Assembly: GCA_005793025.1 (NCBI GenBank)
Contig: SXQI01000177.1
Span: 1 to 20,518 of the forward strand
DNA from: Verrucomicrobiales bacterium
GTDB lineage: Bacteria; Verrucomicrobiota; Verrucomicrobiia; Limisphaerales; SXQI01
Length of the DNA stretch: 20,518 nt
Reading direction: 5' to 3'
The stretch's first letter is position 1; every line of letters starts with the position of its first letter. Both the position numbers and the translations under genes were made by a program. The notes beneath the pieces were generated by a model that was not told the origin of the DNA, made no database searches, and saw nothing but the letters and a program-made list of their open reading frames with translations. Of this stretch, positions 8,380 through 15,320 are shown piece after piece.

Positions 8380-9108
8380 TCAATCGATTTCGTTGGATGG
8401 ATGTTCCATGAGAGTTTTTGGTGTGGTTCGAGCTCCAAACAAAGCAGTCCCGATTCTCACTAGGGTTGAGCCCTCCTCGATGGCGACTTCGAAATCACCG
8501 CTCATCCCCATACTCAAATGAGGAAGCGGTGCACCGATGGCATTCTCACAGGCGAGTTTCACCTCAGCCATTTTACGAAAGAACCCTCTCGAGTGCTCAG
8601 GATCAGGACTGTAGGGGGCGATGGTCATCAGTCCATGGACCTCCAAATGGGGAAGATCGTTGACTCGAAGAAGGGTTTGAACCACATCAGTGGGTGCAAG
8701 ACCATACTTGCTTCCTTCCCCACCCACGTTTACCTCCAGAAGGATCTTTTTGGTGCGACCAAGTTTTTGCGCCCATTTCTCCAGTTCTTGCGCCAGTGCC
8801 AATCCATCCACCCCTTGGATAAAATCAAACAGGACAACGGCATCCCGGCATTTATTGGATTGAAGATGCCCGATCATGTGCCACCTGAGCTGGGAGGGAC
8901 ATGAGGAGATTTTCGCTTTGGCTTCCTGCACCTTGTTTTCACCGAAGGCCAACAATCCTTCATCAGCAAGAGCGCGGATGGACTGGGGGCTTTGGCCTTT
9001 ACTCACAGCGAGCAACTGGACGCCCTTCCTCTGCCTTCCAACCCTATCGCAAGCCGCCGCGATCCGGGTCTCAATTGCTAAAAGATTGGCGGCATAATTC
9101 ATCAGCAT
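8380..9108 (-). CDS. yggS: YggS/PLPBP-family pyridoxal phosphate homeostasis protein
   Basis: A PLP-binding single-domain alanine-racemase-like TIM-barrel protein, not an enzyme, that buffers cellular pyridoxal 5'-phosphate. It is 242 residues from ATG 9108 or 240 from ATG 9102. The PLP lysine is in LLAVSKGQ (Lys37 counting from 9108). Family blocks follow: FGENKVQEAKAK, WHMIGHLQSNK, LLEVNVGGEGSKYG, GLMTIAPYSPD, LSMGMSGDFEVAIEEGSTLVRIGTALFG. No Shine-Dalgarno is visible. A TAAGAT hexamer directly abuts the first ATG and lies 6 bases before the second, which favours the second start if the transcript is leaderless. It is divergent from the EVE-domain gene. Confidence 0.95.
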   Translation of the reverse strand: MLMNYAANLLAIETRIAAACDRVGRQRKGVQLLAVSKGQSPQSIRALADEGLLAFGENKVQEAKAKISSCPSQLRWHMIGHLQSNKCRDAVVLFDFIQGVDGLALAQELEKWAQKLGRTKKILLEVNVGGEGSKYGLAPTDVVQTLLRVNDLPHLEVHGLMTIAPYSPDPEHSRGFFRKMAEVKLACENAIGAPLPHLSMGMSGDFEVAIEEGSTLVRIGTALFGARTTPKTLMEHPSNEID

Positions 9109-9137
9109 ATCTTAATCAGGGCTACACTGGGGTGCAA
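9109..9137 (-). promoter_or_regulatory. possible yggS promoter
   Basis: On the minus strand TTGCAC (9137-9132) and TAAGAT (9114-9109) are 17 bases apart. The -35 box is weak (3 of 6). If it is used, transcription would start near the second ATG at 9102. Confidence 0.35.
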
Positions 9138-9222
9138 GGAGGGTCACAATTGATTACGGAATCCATCGGATTTGTTTTGCAAAACCAGCTTCAACTCACA
9201 AAGGTTCGAGCTAGGAAACCTG

Positions 9223-9645
9223 ATGCCCAAACATTACTGGATTGTTAAACAAGAACCCGAGGCCTATTCGTGGGAAGATTTCCGCAAGGACAAGTCCGCG
9301 GATTGGACGGGGGTAAGGAATTACCAAGCACGGAATCACCTCCGAGCAATGCAGAGCGGGGATCTTGTTTTCTTTTATCATAGCATGACTGAAAAAAGTA
9401 TCGTCGGCATTGCAAAGGTGATCCGAACGGCTTTTGCAGACCCAACAGCCGAGGAGGGCGATTGGTCGGCTGTCACTCTAGCTCCCCTTACGCCGTTGGG
9501 AGTGCCTGTGAGCTTGGGGCAAATCAAAGCGGATTCAGTGCTTCAAAAAATGGCACTCGTGAGAAACAGTCGTCTTTCCGTATCCCCCGTGTTGGGATTA
9601 GAGTTTGAGCAAATCCTGAAGTTGTCGCGGACAAAGCACCCCTAA
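9223..9645 (+). CDS. EVE-domain (PUA-like) protein
   Basis: A 140-residue single EVE domain, related to human THYN1 and bacterial proteins of this type. It opens with the family signature KHYWIVKQEPEAYSWEDF, followed by WTGVRNYQARNHLRAMQSGDLVFFYHS and IVGIAKVIRTAF. EVE domains have a PUA-like fold and are thought to recognise modified bases in DNA or RNA; the target here is unknown. The start at 9223 is chosen because AGGAAA lies four bases ahead and the family signature begins there. The longer frame opening with TTG at 9172 adds residues unlike the family. The secreted-protein gene follows after 20 bases, so the two may share a transcript. Confidence 0.93.
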   Translation: MPKHYWIVKQEPEAYSWEDFRKDKSADWTGVRNYQARNHLRAMQSGDLVFFYHSMTEKSIVGIAKVIRTAFADPTAEEGDWSAVTLAPLTPLGVPVSLGQIKADSVLQKMALVRNSRLSVSPVLGLEFEQILKLSRTKHP

Positions 9646-9665
9646 ACAATCAGCTTGAGAAGAAA

Positions 9666-10148
9666 ATGAAACGCCTGAACCTCGCAAAGTTCGCCATAAT
9701 AGTGGTGTGGCTGTCGGTCTCGATCGTCATCAACAATGCTCAACCATCGACGGGTGGACGACCGGAAGGTGGGCCCGGTGGACGAGGTGGCCCGAATGGA
9801 CAACAGTTGCCCCCCGAACAGCAAGCACTGGTGGACCAGATCACCAAAGAATTGAGTGCTGAGAACTTGGCAGTGACCATTGCCAACTCAAACCTTGTCG
9901 CCGCCAGTTTCAGTGTTCCGGTGAACGCAGCAAAGATTTCCGAAGCCAACAGCGCACTCACCAAAGCAAGAACTGCATGGGCGATGAAAGCCTCGGCAGC
10001 CTTTGCCAAGATTCAGACTTCGGAAACTAAGCTCAGCAAAGAATCCATCAACCGGTTAATCGCGATCTCAAGCGGACGGGATGGCCGTGGCGGGCCCGGT
10101 CGAGGACCCGGTGGACCACCAAGGGGCAGGGGACCCGACGGTCAATAA
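9666..10148 (+). CDS. small secreted Gly/Pro/Arg-rich protein
   Basis: A 160-residue protein of no family I can name. It starts with a signal peptide (two positive residues, hydrophobic stretch AIIVVWLSVSIVI, probable cleavage near residue 25). A Gly/Pro-rich segment follows (about 29-50, GGRPEGGPGGRGGPNG). The central 50-130 region is Ala/Ser-rich and predicted helical (QQALVDQITKELSAENLAVTI, EANSALTKARTAWAMKA). The tail is Gly/Arg/Pro-rich (GRDGRGGPGRGPGGPPRGRG). The layout resembles small periplasmic helical proteins of PVC bacteria with disordered ends, possibly Spy-like in style, but no LTxxQ motif is seen. GAGAAG lies just before the ATG and supports this start. Confidence 0.8.
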   Translation: MKRLNLAKFAIIVVWLSVSIVINNAQPSTGGRPEGGPGGRGGPNGQQLPPEQQALVDQITKELSAENLAVTIANSNLVAASFSVPVNAAKISEANSALTKARTAWAMKASAAFAKIQTSETKLSKESINRLIAISSGRDGRGGPGRGPGGPPRGRGPDGQ

Positions 10149-10187
10149 CCTCCTCAGGAAACCGTATTGGAATCGTTTTTTCCGAGG

Positions 10188-10217
10188 TTGACCCACACAG
10201 TGGAATCTGTCTAAGAT
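10188..10217 (+). promoter_or_regulatory. probable promoter of the ilvB leader
   Basis: TTGACC (10188-10193) and TAAGAT (10212-10217) are separated by 18 bases. The start point would be near 10224-10225, on the GTG codon at 10225. If so, the leader peptide is made from a leaderless transcript that begins at that GTG and not at the ATG at 10216, which overlaps the -10 box. Confidence 0.45.
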
Positions 10218-10308
10218 GACCCAAGTGTTAATCCATGCCTTGCTTGTAGTCAGCGGTGTAGCGGTCGTCGTAGTAGGCGACCGAGCCGATGGTGCTTGTC
10301 GAGGCTAA
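10216..10308 (+). CDS. branched-chain amino-acid leader peptide of ilvB
   Basis: A short frame of 30 codons from ATG 10216, or 27 from the in-frame GTG at 10225, ending with TAA at 10306-10308. It encodes eight Val, three Leu and one Ile, with runs LLVVSG and GVAVVVVG. This resembles E. coli IvbL, which controls ilvBN by attenuation. It is followed by an intrinsic terminator (10323-10356) and then ilvB. No Shine-Dalgarno is seen, but a promoter-like -10 lies 7 bases before the GTG. The coding reading rests on its codon content, its position and the RNA structures it would control. The product itself needs no function. Confidence 0.75.
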   Translation: MTQVLIHALLVVSGVAVVVVGDRADGACRG

Positions 10309-10353
10309 GAAAAAATTTCGACAAAACCCACGGCTTCTCCGGTCGTGGGTTTT
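10262..10353 (+). promoter_or_regulatory. ilvB attenuator: pause hairpin and antiterminator
   Basis: Three competing RNA structures can be drawn. A pause hairpin pairs CGGTCG (10262-10267) with CGACCG (10278-10283) over the valine codons. A terminator pairs 10323-10334 with 10342-10353. A long antiterminator pairs CGACCG (10278-10283) with CGGTCG (10340-10345), GCCG (10285-10288) with CGGC (10331-10334), TGG (10290-10292) with CCA (10328-10330), and TTGTCGA (10296-10302) with TCGACAA (10318-10324), about 20 pairs around a 15-base loop. It excludes both other structures. A ribosome stalled on the valine codons would free the antiterminator; one that reaches the TAA would cover its 5' arm and let the terminator form. 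Confidence 0.72.
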
Positions 10354-10356
10354 TTT
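10323..10356 (+). terminator. intrinsic terminator within the ilvB leader
   Basis: AAAACCCACGGC (10323-10334) pairs with 10342-10353 through a 12-pair stem (one G-U) with a 7-base loop. T7 runs from 10350 to 10356. It lies 46 bases before the ilvB ATG and is therefore a premature terminator, consistent with attenuation. Confidence 0.85.
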
Positions 10357-10401
10357 GTCTTCCACACCGGCCAGCCAAAGCCCAATATAAGAGCCTGTTA
10401 T

Positions 10402-12246
10402 ATGAGTAAGAAAATGGAAGCGGCGGAAACCAAATGCGCAACTCCACCAACGGAACGCGCTGAACTTGGACCACGGATGCGAGGGAGTGATATCCTCGTG
10501 GCAGCCCTTGAACGTGAAGGGGTTGACACGATTTTCGCCTATCCTGGTGGTGCCAGTATGGAGTTCCACCAATCGCTGACGCGATCGAAGATCCGCACGA
10601 TTCTCCCACGCCATGAACAAGGCGGAGTGTTCGCGGCCGAAGGGTATGCAAGGGCCACGGGTCGGGTCGGGGTATGTATGGCAACGAGCGGACCCGGAGC
10701 CACGAATCTGATCAGCGGGATTGCAGATGCCTATATGGACTCGATTCCTGTGGTAGCGATCACGGGTCAGGTTCCACAGGCGATGATCGGGAAGGGTGCA
10801 TTTCAAGAGACTGATTTCTTTGGGATGACATTGCCCATCGTGAAGCACAGCTATCTGGTGACCGATATCAACGATATTCCCAGAGTCGTTAAGGAAGCTT
10901 TTTATATCGCACAAAGTGGCCGTCCCGGACCTGTGGTGATCGATATTCCGAAGAACATCCAGCAACTTGAGACCCAACCGCTATGGCCGAGAGAGGTTGT
11001 GTTGCGTGGTTACTCTCCAGTTTTACGCGCGGACGATTTGAGCCTGAACGAGATTCTTGGATTGATCCAAAAGGCTGAACGACCGGTGCTTTACGTCGGC
11101 GGCGGGATCATCAGCGGCAATGCGTCGGAGGAATTGCGCACGTTTGCTCATGCGACACAAATCCCTGTCGTGACCACAATCATGGGTTGTGGAGCATTTC
11201 CTGAATCAGACCCGCTTTCCTTAAAATGGCTCGGGATGCATGGATCAGCCTATGGAAACTGGGCAGTGAACGGAGAACCCAAGGCAGGGATCGCAGGTGC
11301 TGATTTACTTTTGGCGTTTGGGGTTCGGTTCGATGATCGGGTCACCGGTAAGGTCGAAAAATTCTGCGAGCACGGAACCATCGTTCATCTGGATATCGAT
11401 GCTTCCGAGATTCACAAAAACAGGAAGGTTCATCTTCCCGTTGTTGGCGATGTGAAAGATGCGTTGGCGCGGTTGAATTCGTTGGTCCAATCAAAGCCAC
11501 TTCAGAAAAAATTCACGGCATGGCATACCCAGATCGCTGCTTGGAAGGCGAAGGCTCCATTACGCTACCGTGTCACGGACGAAGTGCTTCGTTCTCAACA
11601 CGTGACCGATTTTATGGCGGGCGATTCGAGCCAAGTCATCCTGCCACAGTATGCCATCGCGTTGCTCTATGAATTGACGAAGGGCGAAGCGATCATCACA
11701 ACCGGCGTTGGTCAGCACCAGATGTGGGCTGGGCAACATTATGATTTCAAGTTCCCTCGGCAATTCTTGACGAGCGCGGGACTCGGAGCCATGGGCTACG
11801 GGTATCCAGCAGCGTTAGGCGCGAAAGTGGCTTGCCCGAATCGTGAAGTGGTCGATATCGACGGGGACGGTTCGTTTTTAATGAACGTTCAGGAATTGGC
11901 GACGGCGCATATCGAGAAGATTGCAGCCAAAGCGTTGATCCTGAATAACCAACATCTTGGGATGGTTGTTCAATGGGAGGACAAGTTTTATCAAGGGAAT
12001 CGAGGCAATACCTATCTGGGTGATCCAGAGAACATGAAGCAGATTTATCCTGATTACATCGCCATTGCGAAAGGGTTTAACGTCCCTGCCGAACGGGTGG
12101 TGTTTAAGAAAGATCTGCGAGCTGCGATGCAACGGATGCTCGATAGCAAGGAACCTTATCTGCTCGATGTGATCACGCCTTACACGGAGCATGTGCTGCC
12201 GTTCATTCCTGCAGGTAAGACCGTGAATGAAATGATCTACGAATAA
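10402..12246 (+). CDS. ilvB: acetolactate synthase, catalytic (large) subunit
   Basis: A thiamine-diphosphate enzyme that condenses two pyruvates, or pyruvate and 2-oxobutyrate, in the first common step of Val/Leu/Ile synthesis. It is 614 residues from ATG 10402. The N-terminal domain has FAYPGGASMEFHQ and the catalytic Glu72 in RHEQGGVFAAEGYARATG, then SGPGATNLISGIADAY. The middle domain has FGVRFDDRVTGK. The C-terminal ThDP motif runs from GDGS (488-491) to NN (515-516), with the acetohydroxyacid-synthase block GMVVQWEDKFY. The frame extends upstream to a GTG at 10345, but that codon lies in the terminator stem, so 10402 is preferred; AAGAG lies about 9 bases before it. No ilvN/ilvH regulatory subunit follows; the gene ends at a strong terminator. 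Confidence 0.97.
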   Translation: MSKKMEAAETKCATPPTERAELGPRMRGSDILVAALEREGVDTIFAYPGGASMEFHQSLTRSKIRTILPRHEQGGVFAAEGYARATGRVGVCMATSGPGATNLISGIADAYMDSIPVVAITGQVPQAMIGKGAFQETDFFGMTLPIVKHSYLVTDINDIPRVVKEAFYIAQSGRPGPVVIDIPKNIQQLETQPLWPREVVLRGYSPVLRADDLSLNEILGLIQKAERPVLYVGGGIISGNASEELRTFAHATQIPVVTTIMGCGAFPESDPLSLKWLGMHGSAYGNWAVNGEPKAGIAGADLLLAFGVRFDDRVTGKVEKFCEHGTIVHLDIDASEIHKNRKVHLPVVGDVKDALARLNSLVQSKPLQKKFTAWHTQIAAWKAKAPLRYRVTDEVLRSQHVTDFMAGDSSQVILPQYAIALLYELTKGEAIITTGVGQHQMWAGQHYDFKFPRQFLTSAGLGAMGYGYPAALGAKVACPNREVVDIDGDGSFLMNVQELATAHIEKIAAKALILNNQHLGMVVQWEDKFYQGNRGNTYLGDPENMKQIYPDYIAIAKGFNVPAERVVFKKDLRAAMQRMLDSKEPYLLDVITPYTEHVLPFIPAGKTVNEMIYE

Positions 12247-12272
12247 ATCGTCGGATCTTAATACTCTCATCT

Positions 12273-12298
12273 AAAACGGACCTTCGGGTCCGTTTTTT
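12273..12298. terminator. intrinsic terminator, probably bidirectional
   Basis: AAAACGGACC (12273-12282) pairs perfectly with GGTCCGTTTT (12287-12296) around a TTCG tetraloop. T6 (12293-12298) follows on the plus strand, ending ilvB transcripts. On the minus strand the same hairpin is followed by four T. The minus-strand stop codon of the PVC dehydrogenase (12297-12299) overlaps the T-run, so both convergent genes share it. Confidence 0.92.
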
Positions 12299-15200
12299 AT
12301 TCCCCCTTTAAGCACGCTAAGAGATCTGCAAGCTCTTGTGGGCTCATCGTCGATTCTAATCCTTCTGGCATCAATGAAATCGGACTGACGGTCAGCTTCG
12401 CGATGCTGGAGCGAAGAAAAGTTTCTTCGATTCCTTGAGGCTGACGCAGGGTCACGCTGGAGGGCGACTCGCTGGTAATCAAACCGGTGAGTTCGCGACC
12501 ATCCTTGCTGGTAATGGTGCAGGAGTTGAAACCGGCGACGAATTCGTAGTTTGGATGCACGATGTGGAGAAGGATGTTTTCCTTGGGTTGATTGCGAATT
12601 CCAAACAGGTCAGGACCTACATTATGCCCCTCTCGATCAAGCCGATGGCAGGAAGCACAATTCGCTGCGAAAGGTTTGCGGCCGTTCACTGGGTTTCCTT
12701 TGAGTGCGAGCACCGACCGAGATCGTTTGAAAATGTCCATGCGATCCCCAGCCTCAGCAGGGGCAAGTAATTGCTGAGCCCGTTCACGGATCGCCAACTC
12801 GCCATGGTTGCGAAGGGAATCACGTTGCCGGCGGCTCAGGACATTTTCTGGGAGCCATTTCTGATCGATGGCCGTCAACAGTGTTCGGATATGGCGCGGT
12901 TGGGCGAGTAACGAAGCGATCACCACATCGCGCGAGGTCGGTGAAAGCAAGTTCCATCGACTAGGATTGAGAAGGTTGGTCGCGGAAGTTTCGGTTGGCA
13001 ACGCGAGCAGTGAACGGATCGCTGCTGATTGTAATTTCTCCGGTTCTGTAGCGGTCAATAGTGGGAGCAATGCAGCAGTCGCCTGTGTCGAGTCAGCGTT
13101 CACCAGAAAGTCGATCGCTGATTTGCGTGTGGCGACAGTTTCAGCAGATGATGCAGCCAGCTGAACAGCTCCTGCGGATAAACGAGTCAGCAATTCATTG
13201 TGGAAGGTCACCGGTTTCCCCCTCGAACGGATCGACCTTGAGATACCATCAAATGCGGCAATGAAGCCCCGGAGTGAGTTTGTATCCTTGGGGAGCATTG
13301 TGGGCAAAGTGTCGGTTTCAGCTCCGATGACGGTGCCTAAGTCGAACCAGAACTCTACCGGTGCTGAAACTTGGGTCGAGTGTGCGAGATGAATCGCAAG
13401 CCGGAGTGCGTGGTTCCCGCGAGGGTCGAGCCCGCTAAGAATTGCGCTGCGCATCCAGCGATTCGTGCCATCGCTTCGGGCGAGTTGAGCAAGGATCGAA
13501 AGGTGATCCTCCGCCTGCGAAACATCCAATCCCCAACGGGGTGCCAATGTGAACCAAAACCGTGCACGCGGATTGGAATCTGCCGCAAAAACCGGTAGCA
13601 ACCCTTCTGGAAAACGAGGTGTCATTCGGTCGTTCTCGCTTAAGATTCGCCAAGCGTTTTCGCGCAGAATCGGGTCGGAAGACAATAGCGATGCCCGCAG
13701 AACCCGATCGAGAAGCGCACGATTGGAAACCGGATCCCCAATGTCCTCTGAGGCGAGGATAGCCAAAGTACGAAGACCGTGAAGGCGGGCGAATCGATTG
13801 GTTGGTTCGAGGTCTGGAGGTAATCCGTGCCACCCTTTTGTTAGCAAAATCTCTTCTCGGCGTTTAAGTTCATCGGGTGTTGCCAACGCAAATAGGTTCG
13901 CGAGCAAAGCCACTGTTTTGGGGTCGCGCTGCTCTACGAGCAGTCGTTGCGCGGTGTCGCGGTGCCATCCGTTCGGATTCCCAAGTTGTTGAATCAATTC
14001 CTCTCTTGAATAGACGCTTCGAAACTTAGGAAACAGGACTTGTTTTTTGTTGGTTGTTACGCGCCAGATTCGCCCCAGATCGTGCCCACTCTGAAAATCA
14101 GTCCGTTTACGAACCTCCTCAGGAAGGTAGTCGGGGTGCTCGATTGTTTTGCGATACATATCGCAGAGGTAAAGTGCACCTTCGGGACCCGTGGCAAGGA
14201 ATACAGGTCGAAACCAGTTATCTGGCGAGGCGAGGAACTCGCGTCCCTCATTCGCCATGCGCGATGCGAAGGTCGGTCCGACTTGGCTGAGATGATCGCG
14301 ATGGACGACGTTGGCGGTTGGGTCACAGACGAAAGCGTCTCCACGATACTCTGTTCCTAGGCCATCACCTCGGTAAATGTGAACGGAACAAGCTGCGGTA
14401 AACGCGCCGAGATGCGAGTCTGCGGTGGTGATGTTTTCGCTAATCGGATAGAGCCGTGCGGCGAAGTTTTGGTTCGCACCGCCGATGAGGTCGGTGAACA
14501 TGGCCTCAGGGACGTTCTGCACCGTTTCGCTTGATGCAAAGTTCGGATTACGGCCAAGCAATCGTGGGGGTATAACCGTGTGCTGAATGTGGACGCGGTT
14601 CATGCAATGGAAGCGATTGCCCGCGTCATCGAATGTTTGCCCGAACTGTCCGCGCCCTCCAACGGGTTCGATTTCCAATGAGAACGGATTAAACCTCGAA
14701 TCTGTGACTATCTCAACCGCTGACCGTTCGGGATGTGCTGGCGAGGTGATTTTACTGCTGCCTGTCAATCCACTGGTCAGATAGATCCAACTGTCCGGGC
14801 CGAAAGTCGGATGGCTCACGCGGAGTTGGGTGGTGGCAGTGGTGTTGAATCCTGTTAGGAGCACGCGTTTTTCGTCTGCTCGACCGTCCCCATTGGTGTC
14901 CTTTAAAAACAGGATATCCGGTGCACAAGTGACAATTAGACCGCCGTTCCATCGGGTGATGCCGTTCGGAAAAGTCAGACCATCTGCGAAAATTGTCCGA
15001 CGATCCATTCGTCCATCCCCATCGGTGTCGTCTAAAAGGGCGATCACGCCAGCGGGAGGTTTGTGGGCCCCCGGACCGTTTGGATAGCCGCGATTCTCGA
15101 CGACGAATAATCGGCCTTCCGCATCCCATGCCAGCGCACAGGGTTGGAAAACGAGCGGTTCCGCCGCGACGAGTTCCACGTGGAGACCGGGATCGTGTTG

Positions 15201-15320
15201 AAACACTTCGAGTGCCTTGGAAGGGCTGAGTGGGCTATCAATCCCGTAAACCGAGTGCGCTATTCCGCAGAGTGCCACGAGTGTGGCTAAACGTCTGAGT
15301 TGCCACGCTTCCATGGTCAT
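12297..15320 (-). CDS. PVC-type membrane-bound dehydrogenase with C-terminal cytochrome c domain
   Basis: A 1007-residue exported protein of the large PVC-specific family. A signal peptide occupies about 1-26 (LATLVALCGIAHSVYG). The N-terminal beta-propeller-like domain (about 30-440) resembles sugar/sorbosone dehydrogenases, with GLHVELVAAEPLVFQPCALAWD, FVVENRGYP, and two calcium-loop-like repeats DDTDGDGRMD (97-106) and DTNGDGRADE (141-150), and YLCDMYRKTIEHPDY. The middle is HEAT-like helical. The C-terminal haem domain has CASCH (888-892), DLFGIR and the probable axial Met984 (SLMPEG). It probably oxidises a sugar or alcohol in the periplasm and passes electrons through the haem; the substrate is unknown. 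The ATG at 15320 overlaps the upstream stop by 4 bases, and GGAG lies 4 bases before it, indicating translational coupling. Confidence 0.93.
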   Translation of the reverse strand: MTMEAWQLRRLATLVALCGIAHSVYGIDSPLSPSKALEVFQHDPGLHVELVAAEPLVFQPCALAWDAEGRLFVVENRGYPNGPGAHKPPAGVIALLDDTDGDGRMDRRTIFADGLTFPNGITRWNGGLIVTCAPDILFLKDTNGDGRADEKRVLLTGFNTTATTQLRVSHPTFGPDSWIYLTSGLTGSSKITSPAHPERSAVEIVTDSRFNPFSLEIEPVGGRGQFGQTFDDAGNRFHCMNRVHIQHTVIPPRLLGRNPNFASSETVQNVPEAMFTDLIGGANQNFAARLYPISENITTADSHLGAFTAACSVHIYRGDGLGTEYRGDAFVCDPTANVVHRDHLSQVGPTFASRMANEGREFLASPDNWFRPVFLATGPEGALYLCDMYRKTIEHPDYLPEEVRKRTDFQSGHDLGRIWRVTTNKKQVLFPKFRSVYSREELIQQLGNPNGWHRDTAQRLLVEQRDPKTVALLANLFALATPDELKRREEILLTKGWHGLPPDLEPTNRFARLHGLRTLAILASEDIGDPVSNRALLDRVLRASLLSSDPILRENAWRILSENDRMTPRFPEGLLPVFAADSNPRARFWFTLAPRWGLDVSQAEDHLSILAQLARSDGTNRWMRSAILSGLDPRGNHALRLAIHLAHSTQVSAPVEFWFDLGTVIGAETDTLPTMLPKDTNSLRGFIAAFDGISRSIRSRGKPVTFHNELLTRLSAGAVQLAASSAETVATRKSAIDFLVNADSTQATAALLPLLTATEPEKLQSAAIRSLLALPTETSATNLLNPSRWNLLSPTSRDVVIASLLAQPRHIRTLLTAIDQKWLPENVLSRRQRDSLRNHGELAIRERAQQLLAPAEAGDRMDIFKRSRSVLALKGNPVNGRKPFAANCASCHRLDREGHNVGPDLFGIRNQPKENILLHIVHPNYEFVAGFNSCTITSKDGRELTGLITSESPSSVTLRQPQGIEETFLRSSIAKLTVSPISLMPEGLESTMSPQELADLLACLKGE

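Noticed and set aside
9172..9222. N-terminal extension of the EVE protein from a TTG at 9172
   Set aside because: The Shine-Dalgarno AGGAAA and the family signature both point to the ATG at 9223.
10152..10187. Imperfect dyad (CCTCAGGAAA with TTTCCGAGG) after the secreted-protein gene
   Set aside because: It has a bulge and a long 17-base loop, and its T6 run overlaps the start of the 3' arm and does not follow it, so it is a poor intrinsic terminator.
10345..10401. Upstream extension of ilvB from a GTG at 10345
   Set aside because: The codon lies in the terminator stem and the extra 19 residues do not resemble the family N-terminus. ATG 10402 is preferred.
10228..10977. Long open frame on the minus strand across the ilvB leader and the start of ilvB (249 codons)
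   Set aside because: It is antisense to a certain ilvB gene and crosses the terminator and leader structures. Its protein has no recognisable domain and a composition typical of a shadow frame.
13435..13833. Frames of 60-130 codons on either strand inside the dehydrogenase gene
   Set aside because: They are out-of-frame shadows of a long, well-recognised gene, with no motifs or ribosome binding sites.
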